64,000 nucleotides of DNA from Pseudogulbenkiania sp. MAI-1 (lineage in GTDB: Bacteria > Pseudomonadota > Gammaproteobacteria > Burkholderiales > Chromobacteriaceae): positions 1,275,011-1,339,010 of the forward strand of contig NZ_AZUR01000001.1 in assembly GCF_000527175.1 (NCBI RefSeq). Direction: 5' to 3'. A program made the translations under genes and the position numbers. Below are positions 31,459 to 42,298 of the stretch, piece by piece. Under the pieces are notes generated by a model. The model was not told where the DNA came from and did not search any database. It was given only the letters and a program-made list of their open reading frames with translations. Within the stretch, counting starts at the first letter, position 1, and every line of letters starts with the position of its first letter.

Positions 31459-32670
31459 ATGGAACTGGAAAGTCTGATCAAAATCGAGAACGGTGAGAAA
31501 GCCAAGCACACCTTCTCCGATGCCGAGTACGCCAACCGCCAGCGCAAGCTGCGCGAGCTGATGGCCAGCCAGAACATCGACAGCGTGCTGTTCACCTCGT
31601 ACCACAACATCAACTACTACGCCGATTTCCTGTACTGCTCGTTCGGCCGCAAGTACGGCCTGGTGGTGACGGGCGACAAGGTGGTGTCGATCTCGGCCAA
31701 CATCGATGGCGGCCAGCCGTGGCGCCGTACCGTCGGCGACTACAACGTGGTCTACACCGACTGGCAGCGCGACAACTTCTACCGCGCCGTGCAGCAGGAA
31801 ATCCCCAACAAGGGCCGTGTCGGCCTCGAGTACGACCAGTTGCCGGTCGAGGCGCTGAACAAGCTGCGCGCCGCGCTGCCGTCGGTGGAGTTCGTCGACA
31901 TCAGCGCCGCCACCATGCGCATGCGCATGATCAAGTCGGCCGAAGAGATCGCCCTGATCAAGCACGGCGCGCAGGTGTGCGACGTGGGTGGCGCGGCACT
32001 GGCCGCCGCGGTGCACGAAGGCGTGCCGGAACACGAGGTGGCGCTGGCCTCGACCCAGGCGATGGTGCGCGAGATCGCCCGCCGCTTCCCGGATTCCGAA
32101 CTGATGGATACCTGGACTTGGTTCCAGTCCGGCATCAACACCGACGGCGCCCACAACCCGGTCACCACGCGCAAGGTGCAGAAGGGTGACATCCTCAGCC
32201 TCAACTGTTTCTCGATGATTTCCGGCTACTACACCGCGCTGGAACGCACCATGTTCTTCGACCACTGCCCGGACGCGCATCTGCGCCTGTGGAAGATCAA
32301 CGTCGAGGTGCACGAAGCGGGCCTTGAGCTGATCAAGCCGGGCGCGGTCTGCGGCGAAATCGCCAAGGAACTCAACAAGATCTACGAGAAGTACGACCTG
32401 CTCAAGTACCGCACCTTCGGCTACGGCCACTCCTTCGGCGTGCTGAGCCACTACTACGGCCGTGAAGCCGGGCTGGAACTGCGCGAGGACATCGACACCG
32501 TGCTCGAGCCGAACATGGTGGTGTCGATGGAGCCGATGATCATGCTGCCGGAAGGCATGCCGGGCGCCGGCGGCTACCGCGAGCACGACATCCTGGTGGT
32601 GCACGAGAACGGCGCGGAGAACATCACCGGCTTCAAGTACGGCCCTGAGCACAACATCATCAAGGCCTGA
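31459..32670 (+). CDS. Creatinase (creatine amidinohydrolase)
   Basis: Hydrolyses creatine to sarcosine and urea. The 403 residues match Pseudomonas creatinase as I recall it along their length: FTSYHNINYYADFLYCSFGR, SISANIDGGQPWRRTVGDYN, MDTWTWFQSGINTDGAHNPV (His in GAHNP is the presumed catalytic base), FGYGHSFGVLSHYYGREAGL, and EPMIMLPEGMPGAGGYREHD. This is the metal-free 'pita-bread' branch; those motifs are far closer to creatinase than to prolidases. It is the first gene of a run ending in sarcosine oxidase, so its product is used directly downstream. Confidence 0.93.
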   Translation: MELESLIKIENGEKAKHTFSDAEYANRQRKLRELMASQNIDSVLFTSYHNINYYADFLYCSFGRKYGLVVTGDKVVSISANIDGGQPWRRTVGDYNVVYTDWQRDNFYRAVQQEIPNKGRVGLEYDQLPVEALNKLRAALPSVEFVDISAATMRMRMIKSAEEIALIKHGAQVCDVGGAALAAAVHEGVPEHEVALASTQAMVREIARRFPDSELMDTWTWFQSGINTDGAHNPVTTRKVQKGDILSLNCFSMISGYYTALERTMFFDHCPDAHLRLWKINVEVHEAGLELIKPGAVCGEIAKELNKIYEKYDLLKYRTFGYGHSFGVLSHYYGREAGLELREDIDTVLEPNMVVSMEPMIMLPEGMPGAGGYREHDILVVHENGAENITGFKYGPEHNIIKA

Positions 32671-32689
32671 TTTTTAGGCTGGCAGCACA

Positions 32690-32717
32690 CTCCGGCGGCA
32701 CTCGACTGCCGCCGGAG
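32690..32717 (+). terminator. Strong hairpin between creatinase and glyA
   Basis: CTCCGGCGGCA (32690-32700), loop CTCGAC, TGCCGCCGGAG (32707-32717): an 11-bp perfect GC stem with no U run behind it. It is likely a partial terminator or an mRNA-protecting hairpin that would favour creatinase message. Confidence 0.5.
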
Positions 32718-32748
32718 ACAAAGACAAGAAACACGAAGGAGATGCAGG

Positions 32749-34008
32749 ATGTTCTCGCAAGATCAGACCATTGCGGAGTTCGATGACGCCTTGTGGAGTG
32801 CGCTGGAGGCGGAACGCCAACGCCAGGAAGACCACATCGAACTCATCGCTTCGGAAAACTACACCAGTCCGCGCGTGATGCAGGCGCAGGGCTCGGTGCT
32901 CACCAACAAGTACGCCGAAGGCTACCCGGGCAAGCGCTACTACGGCGGCTGCGAGCACGTCGACGTGGTCGAGCAGCTCGCCATCGACCGCGCCAAGCAA
33001 CTGTTCGGTGCCGACTACGCCAACGTGCAGCCGCACTCGGGCAGCCAGGCCAACGCCGCGGTCTACATGGCCCTGCTGGAACCGCACGACACCGTGCTCG
33101 GCATGAGCCTGGCGCATGGCGGCCACCTCACCCACGGCGCCAAGGTCAATTTCTCCGGCAAGATCTACAACGCCGTGCAGTACGGCCTCAACCCGGACAC
33201 CGGACTGATTGATTACGACGAAGTGCAAAGGTTGGCCGAAGAACACCGACCGAAGATGATCGTGGCCGGCTTCTCTGCCTACGCTCGCGTGCTCGACTTC
33301 GCCCGCTTCCGCGAGATCGCCGACAGCGTCGGCGCCTACCTGTTCGTCGACATGGCCCACGTGGCGGGCCTGGTTGCCGCCGGGCTGTACCCGAACCCGG
33401 TGCCGTTCGCCGACGTCGTCACCACCACCACCCACAAGACCCTGCGTGGCCCGCGCGGCGGCCTGATCCTGGCCAAGAGCAACCCGGAGCTGGAGAAGAA
33501 GTTCAGCTCGCTGGTGTTCCCCGGCATCCAGGGCGGCCCGTTGATGCACGTCATCGCCGCCAAGGCGGTGGCCTTCCTCGAGGCGCTGCAGCCCGAGTTC
33601 AAGGACTATCAACGCCGCGTGATCGCCAACGCCCGCGCCATGGTTACGGTATTCCAGGAGCGCGGCTACGAGGTGGTGTCCGGCGGCACCGACGACCACC
33701 TGTTCCTGCTCAGCCTGATCAACAAGGGTATCACCGGCAAGGATGCCGACGCGGCGCTGGGCCGGGCGCACATCACGGTGAACAAGAACGCCGTGCCGAA
33801 CGATCCGCAAAGCCCGTTCGTCACCAGCGGCATCCGCATCGGCTCACCGGCGATCACCACGCGCGGCTTCACCGAGTACGAGTCGGCGCGCACCGCGACG
33901 CTGATCTGCGACGTGCTCGACAACCTCGGCAACGAAGAGGTCGTCGCCGCGGTGCGTGCCCAGGTGGCCGCGCTGTGCCGTGATTTCCCCGTCTACCAGC
34001 GACGCTGA
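32749..34008 (+). CDS. glyA: Serine hydroxymethyltransferase
   Basis: PLP enzyme that joins glycine and 5,10-methylene-THF to make serine. 419 residues with ELIASENYTSPRVMQAQGS, TNKYAEGYPGKRYYGGCEHV, QPHSGSQANAAVYMAL, and the PLP-Lys in VVTTTTHKTLRGPRGG. Full length and normal motifs. In this cluster it uses both products of sarcosine oxidase, glycine and the methyl-derived C1 unit, to form serine for SdaA. A separate housekeeping glyA elsewhere is likely. Confidence 0.95.
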   Translation: MFSQDQTIAEFDDALWSALEAERQRQEDHIELIASENYTSPRVMQAQGSVLTNKYAEGYPGKRYYGGCEHVDVVEQLAIDRAKQLFGADYANVQPHSGSQANAAVYMALLEPHDTVLGMSLAHGGHLTHGAKVNFSGKIYNAVQYGLNPDTGLIDYDEVQRLAEEHRPKMIVAGFSAYARVLDFARFREIADSVGAYLFVDMAHVAGLVAAGLYPNPVPFADVVTTTTHKTLRGPRGGLILAKSNPELEKKFSSLVFPGIQGGPLMHVIAAKAVAFLEALQPEFKDYQRRVIANARAMVTVFQERGYEVVSGGTDDHLFLLSLINKGITGKDADAALGRAHITVNKNAVPNDPQSPFVTSGIRIGSPAITTRGFTEYESARTATLICDVLDNLGNEEVVAAVRAQVAALCRDFPVYQRR

Positions 34009-34017
34009 GAGGCCGCC

Positions 34018-35394
<1,377 letters not shown>

Positions 35395-35403
35395 GGTGAG
35401 ACT

Positions 35404-36648
35404 ATGAAACGTTATTCCATTTTCAGCCTGGTGCGTAACGGGCTGTCCTACCACGAGAACTGGCAACGTGCCTGGCGCAGTCCCGAGCCCAAGCGCGAGT
35501 ACGACGTGGTGATCATCGGCGGCGGCGGCCACGGCCTCGCTACCGCCTACTATCTGGCCAAGGAGCACGGCATCACCAATGTCGCGGTGATCGAGAAGGG
35601 CTACCTGGGTGGCGGCAATACCGCGCGCAATACCACCATCGTGCGCTCCAACTACCTGTGGGACGAAGCGGCGCAGCTCTACGAGCACGCGCTGAAGCTG
35701 TGGGAGGGCCTGGCGCAGGACCTCAACTACAACGTGATGTTCAGCCAGCGCGGGGTGATGAACCTTGGCCACACGCTGCAGGACATGCGCGACATCGAGC
35801 GCCGTGTCGGGGCCAACCGCCTCAACGGCGTCGACGCCGAGGTGCTGACGCCGGAGCAGATCAAGGAGATCGTGCCCTGCATCAACCTCAACAGCCGCTA
35901 TCCGGTGCTGGGCGCGTCGTTCCAGCCGCGCGCCGGGGTGGCGCGTCACGACGCGGTGGCCTGGGGTTTCGCCCGTGGCGCCGACAGCCGCGGCGTCGAC
36001 ATCATCCAGAACTGCGAGGTCACCGCCATCCGCCGCGACAACGGCGCGGTGGTCGGGGTGGAGACCACGCGCGGCTTCATCAAGGCCAAGAAGATCGGGG
36101 TGGTGGCGGCCGGCAACTCGAGCGTGCTGGCGGCCATGGCCGACATCCGCCTGCCGCTGGAGAGCCATCCCTTGCAGGCGCTGGTGTCGGAGCCGATCAA
36201 GCCCGTCATCAACACGGTGATCATGTCCAACGCGGTGCACGCCTACATCAGCCAGTCCGACAAGGGCGACCTGGTGATCGGCGCCGGCATCGACCAGTAC
36301 ACCGGCTACGGCCAGCGCGGCAGCTTCCACACCATCGAGGGCACGTTGCAGGCGATCGTCGAGATGTTCCCGATCTTCAGCCGCGTGCGCATGAACCGCC
36401 AGTGGGGCGGCATCGTCGACGTCTCGCCGGACGCCTGCCCGATCATCAGCAAGACCCCGGTCAAGGGGCTCTACTTCAACTGCGGCTGGGGCACCGGCGG
36501 CTTCAAGGCCACGCCGGGGTCGGGGCACGTGTTCGCCCACACCATCGCCACCGACAACCCGCACCCGCTCAATGCCGCGTTCGCGCTGGACCGCTTCTAT
36601 TCCGGCCACCTCATCGACGAGCACGGTGCGGCTGCGGTCGCCCACTGA
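35404..36648 (+). CDS. soxB: Sarcosine oxidase beta subunit
   Basis: Catalytic FAD subunit (414 residues) of heterotetrameric sarcosine oxidase, which demethylates sarcosine to glycine and gives methylene-THF and H2O2. FAD-binding DAO fold: VVIIGGGGHGLATAYYLAKE at about 34-53, GYLGGGNTARNTTIVRSNYL, then the C-terminal MNRQWGGIVDVSPDACPII and FNCGWGTGGFKATPGSG. First gene of the soxBDAG order. Cytoplasmic. Confidence 0.95.
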   Translation: MKRYSIFSLVRNGLSYHENWQRAWRSPEPKREYDVVIIGGGGHGLATAYYLAKEHGITNVAVIEKGYLGGGNTARNTTIVRSNYLWDEAAQLYEHALKLWEGLAQDLNYNVMFSQRGVMNLGHTLQDMRDIERRVGANRLNGVDAEVLTPEQIKEIVPCINLNSRYPVLGASFQPRAGVARHDAVAWGFARGADSRGVDIIQNCEVTAIRRDNGAVVGVETTRGFIKAKKIGVVAAGNSSVLAAMADIRLPLESHPLQALVSEPIKPVINTVIMSNAVHAYISQSDKGDLVIGAGIDQYTGYGQRGSFHTIEGTLQAIVEMFPIFSRVRMNRQWGGIVDVSPDACPIISKTPVKGLYFNCGWGTGGFKATPGSGHVFAHTIATDNPHPLNAAFALDRFYSGHLIDEHGAAAVAH

Positions 36649-36662
36649 TCAGGAGAACCACC

Positions 36663-36953
36663 ATGTTGCAGATTACTTGTCCCTGGTGCGGGCCGCGCGC
36701 CGAGAGCGAATTCAGCTGCGGCGGCGAAGCCGACATCGTGCGCCCGTTGGAGAGCGAGAAGCTGTCCGACGAAGCGTGGGGCGACTACGTGTTCATGCGC
36801 AAGAACACCAAGGGTATCCACAAGGAGCAGTGGTTCCACGCCTCCGGCTGCCGCCGCTGGTTCAACGCCGAGCGTGACACCGTGACTTACCAATTCATCC
36901 GTACCTACCCCATCGGGGCAGGGGCGTCGGGAGATTCTCATGGCGCAGACTAA
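36663..36953 (+). CDS. soxD: Sarcosine oxidase delta subunit
   Basis: Small zinc-binding subunit, 96 residues, that stabilises the complex. Zn ligands are visible as Cys6 and Cys9 (QITCPWCG), His59 and Cys63 (FHASGC). Also typical are DEAWGDYVFMRKNTKG and RRWFNAERDTVTYQF. ATG 36663 follows AGGAG. Its end overlaps the soxA start by 14 bp. Confidence 0.95.
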   Translation: MLQITCPWCGPRAESEFSCGGEADIVRPLESEKLSDEAWGDYVFMRKNTKGIHKEQWFHASGCRRWFNAERDTVTYQFIRTYPIGAGASGDSHGAD

Positions 36954-39936
36954 CCGTATTCCGCAAGGCGGCCGCATCAACCGCGCCGTCCCGCTGACGT
37001 TCCACTTCAACGGCAAGACCTACCAGGGCTTCGAGGGCGACACCCTTGCCTCGGCGCTGCTCGCCAACGACGTGCACTTCGTCGCGCGCAGCTGGAAGTA
37101 CCATCGCCCGCGCGGCATCATCACCGCCGGCGTCGAGGAGCCGAACGCGCTGGTGCAGCTCGAATCCGGCGCCTACGAGGTGCCCAACGCCCGCGCCACC
37201 GAGCTCGAGCTGTACGACGGACTGAGCGCGAAGAGCGTCAACGCCAAGCCGAGCCTGGAGAAGGACCGCCTCGCGGTGAACCAGAAGATCGCCCGTTTCA
37301 TCCCGGCCGGCTTCTACTACAAGACCTTCATGTGGCCGCAGAAGATGTGGCCGAAGTACGAGGAGTTCATCCGCGAGGCCGCCGGTCTGGGCGAAGCGCC
37401 GACCGCGCTCGATGCCGACCGCTACGACAAGATGTACGCCCACTGCGACGTGCTGGTGGTGGGCGGCGGCCCGGCCGGGCTCGCCGCCGCCTGGATCGCC
37501 GGCCGCGCCGGCGCCCGGGTGATCCTCGCCGACAACCAGTCGGAACTGGGCGGCAGCCTGCTCAGCCAGCCGGCCAGTATCGACGGCCTGCCGGGGCTGG
37601 AGTGGGTGGCGCGGATCGAGGCGGAACTGGCGGCGATGCCCGAGGTGCAGGTATTGCGGCGCAGCACCGTGTTCGGCTACCAGGATCACAACCTGCTGAC
37701 CATCTGCGAGCGCAAGACCGACCACCTGCCGCTGGCGCGGCGCCACGGCATCCGCGAACGGGTGTGGAAGGTGCGCGCCCAGCGCGTGATCCTCGCCACC
37801 GGCGCCCACGAGCGTCCGCTGGTGTTCGCCAACAACGATCTGCCGGGGGTGATGACCGCCTCCGCGGTGTCGACCTACCTGCGTCGTTTCGGCGTGCTGC
37901 CGGGCAAGCGCGCGGTGGTGTTCACCAACAACGACCAGGCCTACCAGACCGCGCTCGACCTGTACGAAGCCGGCGCCCGCGTCACCGTGATCGACCCGCG
38001 CACTGCCAGCTACGGCGACCTGCCGCAGCAGGCGCGCCGGCGCGGCATCGAGGTGAAGTACGGCGCGGTGGTGAGCCACGCCAGCGGCGATCTGCGCGTC
38101 AGCCGCGTCAAGCTCAGCCGTTACCAGGGCGGCCGCCTCGCCGGCGACGCCGGAACGCTCGATTGCGACCTGTTGGCGATGTCGGGCGGCTTCAACCCGG
38201 TGCTGCACCTGTTTGCCCAATCGGGCGGCAAGGCGCGCTGGGACGAGCAGAAAGCCTGCTTCGTGCCGGGCACGTCGGTGCAGGCAGAAACCAGCGCCGG
38301 CGCCTGCAATGGCGACTTCAGCCTGGCCCGGGTACTGAGCGGTGCCGTACAGGCTGCCCGCCGCTCGCTCGAGCTGGAGGGTTTCGCGCTGCCCACGCTG
38401 CCGGCCTGGTCGGTGGAGGAACAGGGCGAGGCCCCGCTGCTGCCGCTGTGGCTGGTCGGTGACCGCGACAAGGTTGGCCGAAGCGACAAGCAGTTCGTCG
38501 ATTTCCAGAACGACGTCTCGGCCGCCGACATCTACCTGGCGGCGCGTGAAGGCTACCACTCGATCGAGCACGTCAAGCGCTATACCGCGATGGGCTTCGG
38601 TACCGACCAGGGCAAGCTCGGCAACATCAACGGCATGGCGATCCTGGCCGAGGCGCTGGGCCAGAGTATCCCCGAGACCGGCACCACCACGTTCCGGCCG
38701 AACTTCACGCCGGTCAGCTTCGGTGCCATCGCCGGGCGCGAACTGGGCGGTTTTCTCGACCCGATCCGCAAGACCTGCCTGCACGAATGGCACGTCGAGC
38801 AGGGCGCGCTGTTCGAGGACGTCGGGCAGTGGAAGCGCCCGTGGTACTACCCGAAGAAAGGCGAAGACCTGCACGCCGCGGTGGCGCGCGAGTGTCTGGC
38901 GGTGCGCAACAGCGTTGGCATGCTCGATGCCTCGACGCTCGGCAAGATCGACATCCAGGGCCCGGACGCCGCTACCTTGCTCAACTGGCTCTACACCAAC
39001 CCGTGGAGCAAGCTCGAGGTCGGCAAGTGCCGCTACGGCCTGATGCTGGACGAGAACGGCATGGTGTTCGACGACGGCGTCACCACGCGCCTGGGTGAGC
39101 AGCACTACCTGATGACCACCACCTCCGGCGGCGCGGCGCGCGTGCTCAACTGGATGGAGCGCTGGCTGCAGACCGAGTGGCCGCACCTCAAGGTGCATCT
39201 GACCACCGTCACCGACCACTGGGCGACCTTCGCCGTGGCCGGCCCGAACAGCCGCCGCGTGCTGCAGAAGGTGTGCAGTGACATCGACTTCGCGCCGCAG
39301 GCCTTCCCGTTCATGAGCTACCGCAACGGCACCGTGGCCGGGGTGGCGGCGCGCGTGATGCGCATCAGCTTCTCGGGCGAACTCGCCTACGAAGTCAACG
39401 TGCCGGCCAACCTCGGCCGCAAGGTGTGGGAGGCGCTGATGGCGGCCGGCGCCGAGTTCGGCATCACCCCCTACGGCACCGAGACCATGCACGTGCTGCG
39501 CGCCGAGAAGGGCTACATCATCGTCGGCCAGGACACCGACGGCTCGGTCAGCCCGATCGACCTCGGTATGGAAGGCATGGTGTCCAAGACCAAGGACTTT
39601 CTCGGCAAGCGCTCGCTGTTCCGCTCCGACACCGTGCGCAAGGACCGCAAGCAGCTGGTCGGCCTCAAGCCGGTCGACCCCAGGTTCGTGCTGCCGGAAG
39701 GCGGGCAGATCGTGGCGGCACCTACCAGCGGCGGCATCACGCTGATGCTGGGGCACGTCACCTCGAGCTACTTCAGCCCGATCCTGGAACGTTCCATCGC
39801 CATGGCGGTGATGAAGGGCGGGCAGTCGCGCCACGGCGAGCGTGTCTACGTGGCCTTGCGGGACGGGAGCAGCATCGAAGTCGAAGTGTGCAGCCCGGTG
39901 TTCTACGACGTCGAAGGAGGACGCCAACATGTCTGA
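36940..39936 (+). CDS. soxA: Sarcosine oxidase alpha subunit
   Basis: 998-residue subunit. The N-terminal Fer2-like region (about 1-110; GFEGDTLASALLANDV) is followed by an NAD-binding domain with VLVVGGGPAGLAAAWIAGRA near residue 170 and a central FAD/NAD fold (ATGAHERPLVFANNDLPGV). A C-terminal GCV_T/aminomethyltransferase domain (about 600-998; GMLDASTLGKIDIQGPDA; SFSGELAYEVNVPA) is where THF accepts the C1 unit. Length and layout equal those of known SoxA proteins. It overlaps soxD and soxG at its ends. Confidence 0.95.
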   Translation: MAQTNRIPQGGRINRAVPLTFHFNGKTYQGFEGDTLASALLANDVHFVARSWKYHRPRGIITAGVEEPNALVQLESGAYEVPNARATELELYDGLSAKSVNAKPSLEKDRLAVNQKIARFIPAGFYYKTFMWPQKMWPKYEEFIREAAGLGEAPTALDADRYDKMYAHCDVLVVGGGPAGLAAAWIAGRAGARVILADNQSELGGSLLSQPASIDGLPGLEWVARIEAELAAMPEVQVLRRSTVFGYQDHNLLTICERKTDHLPLARRHGIRERVWKVRAQRVILATGAHERPLVFANNDLPGVMTASAVSTYLRRFGVLPGKRAVVFTNNDQAYQTALDLYEAGARVTVIDPRTASYGDLPQQARRRGIEVKYGAVVSHASGDLRVSRVKLSRYQGGRLAGDAGTLDCDLLAMSGGFNPVLHLFAQSGGKARWDEQKACFVPGTSVQAETSAGACNGDFSLARVLSGAVQAARRSLELEGFALPTLPAWSVEEQGEAPLLPLWLVGDRDKVGRSDKQFVDFQNDVSAADIYLAAREGYHSIEHVKRYTAMGFGTDQGKLGNINGMAILAEALGQSIPETGTTTFRPNFTPVSFGAIAGRELGGFLDPIRKTCLHEWHVEQGALFEDVGQWKRPWYYPKKGEDLHAAVARECLAVRNSVGMLDASTLGKIDIQGPDAATLLNWLYTNPWSKLEVGKCRYGLMLDENGMVFDDGVTTRLGEQHYLMTTTSGGAARVLNWMERWLQTEWPHLKVHLTTVTDHWATFAVAGPNSRRVLQKVCSDIDFAPQAFPFMSYRNGTVAGVAARVMRISFSGELAYEVNVPANLGRKVWEALMAAGAEFGITPYGTETMHVLRAEKGYIIVGQDTDGSVSPIDLGMEGMVSKTKDFLGKRSLFRSDTVRKDRKQLVGLKPVDPRFVLPEGGQIVAAPTSGGITLMLGHVTSSYFSPILERSIAMAVMKGGQSRHGERVYVALRDGSSIEVEVCSPVFYDVEGGRQHV

Positions 39937-40522
39937 TCAGCTGATCCAGGAAGCCCCGCTGGTGGGCATTAAATCGAAACTGGCCACGGCCTTCGTCAAG
40001 GGGCCGAAAGACTTCGGCCTGGTCGAGCGCGCCTTCATGACCCACGTCACGCTGCGCGGTGACCCGGGCTCGGCGGCCTTCCGCCATGCGGTGGAAGAGG
40101 TGCTGCAGCTGGCCCTGCCCAGCGGCCAGACCATGACGGCCTCGGCCAGCGGTTGCAGCGCGGTATGGATGGGGCCGGACGAGTGGCTGATCCAGTCGGT
40201 CGAGGAGACCGGCCCCGAGCTGGAGCGGGCGCTGCGCCAAGCGCTCGCCGGCGAGCACCACGCCGTGGTCGACGTCAGCAGCGGCTACACCGTGTTCGAA
40301 CTCTCCGGCAAGCGAGTGCGCGAGGTGCTGGCCAAGGGCTGCCCGCTCGACCTGCATCCCAAGGTGTTCCCGGTCGGCTGCAGTACGCAGAGCCACTACT
40401 TCAAGGCCGGCATCACCGTGCTGCACATCGCGGAGGATCTGTACCAGCTGGTGGTGCGGCGCAGCTTCGCCGAGTACGCCTGCCTGATGCTGCTCGACGC
40501 CGCCGACGAGTTCATCCGCTAG
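39929..40522 (+). CDS. soxG: Sarcosine oxidase gamma subunit
   Basis: 197-residue structural subunit with a GcvT-like fold: FVKGPKDFGLVERAFMTHVT, WMGPDEWLIQS, VVDVSSGYTVFELSGKRVRE, LAKGCPLDLHPKVFPVG, and the end LVVRRSFAEYACLMLLDAAD. ATG 39929 lies inside the soxA end (8-bp overlap) behind GGAGG. It completes the soxBDAG tetramer genes. Confidence 0.95.
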   Translation: MSDQLIQEAPLVGIKSKLATAFVKGPKDFGLVERAFMTHVTLRGDPGSAAFRHAVEEVLQLALPSGQTMTASASGCSAVWMGPDEWLIQSVEETGPELERALRQALAGEHHAVVDVSSGYTVFELSGKRVREVLAKGCPLDLHPKVFPVGCSTQSHYFKAGITVLHIAEDLYQLVVRRSFAEYACLMLLDAADEFIR

Positions 40523-40530
40523 CCGGTCGC

Positions 40531-40555
40531 GGCAGGCCCGCGGCGCGGGCCTGCC
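40531..40555 (+). terminator. Hairpin between soxG and folB
   Basis: GGCAGGCCCGC (40531-40541), 3-nt loop, GCGGGCCTGCC (40545-40555): an 11-bp stem with no U run. It probably lowers read-through or protects the sox message. Confidence 0.5.
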
Positions 40556-40588
40556 TCCCGATCAACCGTCTTTGTAGAAAGCACCGAT

Positions 40589-41029
40589 ATGCAGCCACCA
40601 AGCCCTGTCTTGACCGGCCTGTGGGAGATCGTGATCGAGGGCCTCACCGCCCAGACCGTGGTCGGCATTCTCGAGCACGAGTGCGAGCCGCAGCCGGTGG
40701 TGATCGACGCCGTACTGCGCTACCGGCATCCCGGCGCGCCGCAGGACATTGCCGAGTGCCTTGACTACCACAGCTATTGCCAGGCGCTGTGTCACTACCT
40801 ATCCAGCCAGCCCGGGACGGGTCTTGTCGAGCAGTTGGCACTTGACCTGCTGGAGCTGTCGTTCCGCCGTTTCCCCTCGCTGGAACAGGCGATGCTGACG
40901 CTGACGAAGCCCAATGCCGTGGCGCAGGCGCGGCAGGTGGGCGTGAAGGTGGTGTGGTCGCGCCAGGATTACCAGCACTGGCAGGCACGCCGCCGCGAAG
41001 CCGTCCGGCCGCAGCCGGCCTGGGCCTGA
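40589..41029 (+). CDS. folB: Dihydroneopterin aldolase (FolB-like)
   Basis: 146-residue enzyme of the FolB fold that turns 7,8-dihydroneopterin into the hydroxymethyl-pterin precursor of folate. Motifs: IVIEGLTAQTVVGILEHE, AECLDYHSYCQAL and LLELSFRRFPSLEQAMLTLT then KPNAV. The C-terminus carries about 20 extra Arg/Pro-rich residues. Placement between sox and purU suggests it helps meet the folate demand of sarcosine oxidation. Confidence 0.88.
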   Translation: MQPPSPVLTGLWEIVIEGLTAQTVVGILEHECEPQPVVIDAVLRYRHPGAPQDIAECLDYHSYCQALCHYLSSQPGTGLVEQLALDLLELSFRRFPSLEQAMLTLTKPNAVAQARQVGVKVVWSRQDYQHWQARRREAVRPQPAWA

Positions 41030-41048
41030 GGCGCATAAGGAGAGAAAC

Positions 41049-41918
41049 ATGGTATCCCGCAAACCTTCCCCGCAATTCAGCCTGACTCTGGACTGCCCGA
41101 GCGAAGCCGGCGAAGTGGCGGCGGCGGTCGAGTTCCTCGACCGGCGCGGCTGCTACATCGACGAGCTGGCCGTGTTCGACGATGAATGTCGCCAGCGCTT
41201 CTTCCTGCGCTGCCTGTTCCACCACCGTGCCGGCTCGCCGCTGGCGCTGAACGAACTGCAGCGCGATTTCGCCTCGATCGGGCAACGCTTCGGCATGCGC
41301 TGGGCGCTCCACGATCTGGCGGTCCGCCCCCGGGTGCTGATCATGGTATCGAAGCTCGACCACTGCCTGGCTGACCTGCTGTTCCGCTGGCGCATGGACG
41401 AACTGAAGATGGACGTGGTCGCCATCGTCTCCAACCATGACACGCTGGCCCCGTTGGCCGAAGCCAACGACATTCCCTTCCACCACCTGCCGCTCACGGC
41501 CGAGACCAAGTCCGAACAGGAGACGCGCTTGCGCGCCCTGATCGCCGAGTACGACGCCGAACTGGTGGTGCTGGCGCGTTACATGCAGGTGCTCTCGGCC
41601 GAGTTCAGCGCCGACTTCGCCGGGCGCGTGATCAACATCCACCACTCGTTCCTGCCCGGCTTCAAGGGCGCCAAGCCGTACCACCAGGCCTACGAGCGTG
41701 GCGTGAAGCTGATCGGCGCCACCGCCCACTTCGTCACCGACGAGCTGGATGAGGGGCCGATCATCGAGCAGGTGGTGGAGCGGGTCGACCATTCCTACGG
41801 CCCGGAGCGCCTGCTCGCCACCGGACGTGACGTCGAATGCCTGGCACTGGCCCGCGCGGTCAAGGCCTTTATCGAGAGGAGGGTATTCATCAACAGCAAC
41901 CGCACCGTGGTGCTCTAG
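41049..41918 (+). CDS. purU: Formyltetrahydrofolate deformylase
   Basis: Hydrolyses 10-formyl-THF to formate and THF, recycling THF when C1 units are in excess. 289 residues: N-terminal ACT regulatory domain (about 5-90; FSLTLDCPSEAGEVAAAVEF) and C-terminal formyltransferase-like domain with INIHHSFLPGFKGAKPYHQA, IGATAHFVTDELDEGPIIEQ and the end IERRVFINSNRTVV. The catalytic Asn, His and Asp segments are visible. It is a usual companion of soxBDAG. Confidence 0.94.
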   Translation: MVSRKPSPQFSLTLDCPSEAGEVAAAVEFLDRRGCYIDELAVFDDECRQRFFLRCLFHHRAGSPLALNELQRDFASIGQRFGMRWALHDLAVRPRVLIMVSKLDHCLADLLFRWRMDELKMDVVAIVSNHDTLAPLAEANDIPFHHLPLTAETKSEQETRLRALIAEYDAELVVLARYMQVLSAEFSADFAGRVINIHHSFLPGFKGAKPYHQAYERGVKLIGATAHFVTDELDEGPIIEQVVERVDHSYGPERLLATGRDVECLALARAVKAFIERRVFINSNRTVVL

Positions 41919-41932
41919 CCCGAGCGCGGCGC

Positions 41933-41962
41933 GCACGGGCCTCGAACACGGCGAGCCCGTGC
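41933..41962 (+). terminator. Hairpin after purU
   Basis: GCACGGGC (41933-41940)/GCCCGTGC (41955-41962), extended by TCG/CGA inside. There is no U run. It marks the probable end of the sox-folB-purU unit. Confidence 0.45.
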
Positions 41963-42298
41963 CGTAAGCGTCCTGACGCCAGGACAAGGGTCAACAACTG
42001 GTTTTTACTTAGAGGAGATCGTCACCAGAGAAGGAATGACGCAGCTGCAGCTCCCCGTTTCCGAGCCATAGCGCCCGTCCCGCCCATGCCCGGGCAGGAT
42101 CGTGTTCAGCCCATCATGCCGGCTCGCCTCACTGGAGAAAGGGCGAGGTCGACGCATGCCTGGATCGGTCCGGATTGGCGGCGGGCACTGAAACGTTTGT
42201 CGAGAAATTTAGTAGTCATGTGATCCAAAAAGTTCACAAAAACAGAGCAATGAACCGGATATTCCGCACTACTACAATCAGTTTGGAGGAGAAACCAA
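41963..42298. other. Intergenic region, no gene seen
   Basis: 336 bp before the transporter gene. I found no convincing small gene, tRNA or riboswitch; in particular, the glycine riboswitch core motifs are absent. The last 90 bp are AT-richer and should contain the transporter promoter, with ribosome site GGAGGAG at 42284-42290. Confidence 0.5.

Noticed and set aside
36895..39930. A 1011-codon open frame on the minus strand opposite soxA
   Set aside because: Composition is His/Arg/Val/Ala-rich without any family motif, and the plus strand encodes a full soxA. It is an antisense shadow caused by high third-position GC.
41963..42298. Possible glycine riboswitch in the sarcosine/glycine region
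   Set aside because: The conserved tandem-aptamer core segments are not present here or upstream of glyA or creatinase.
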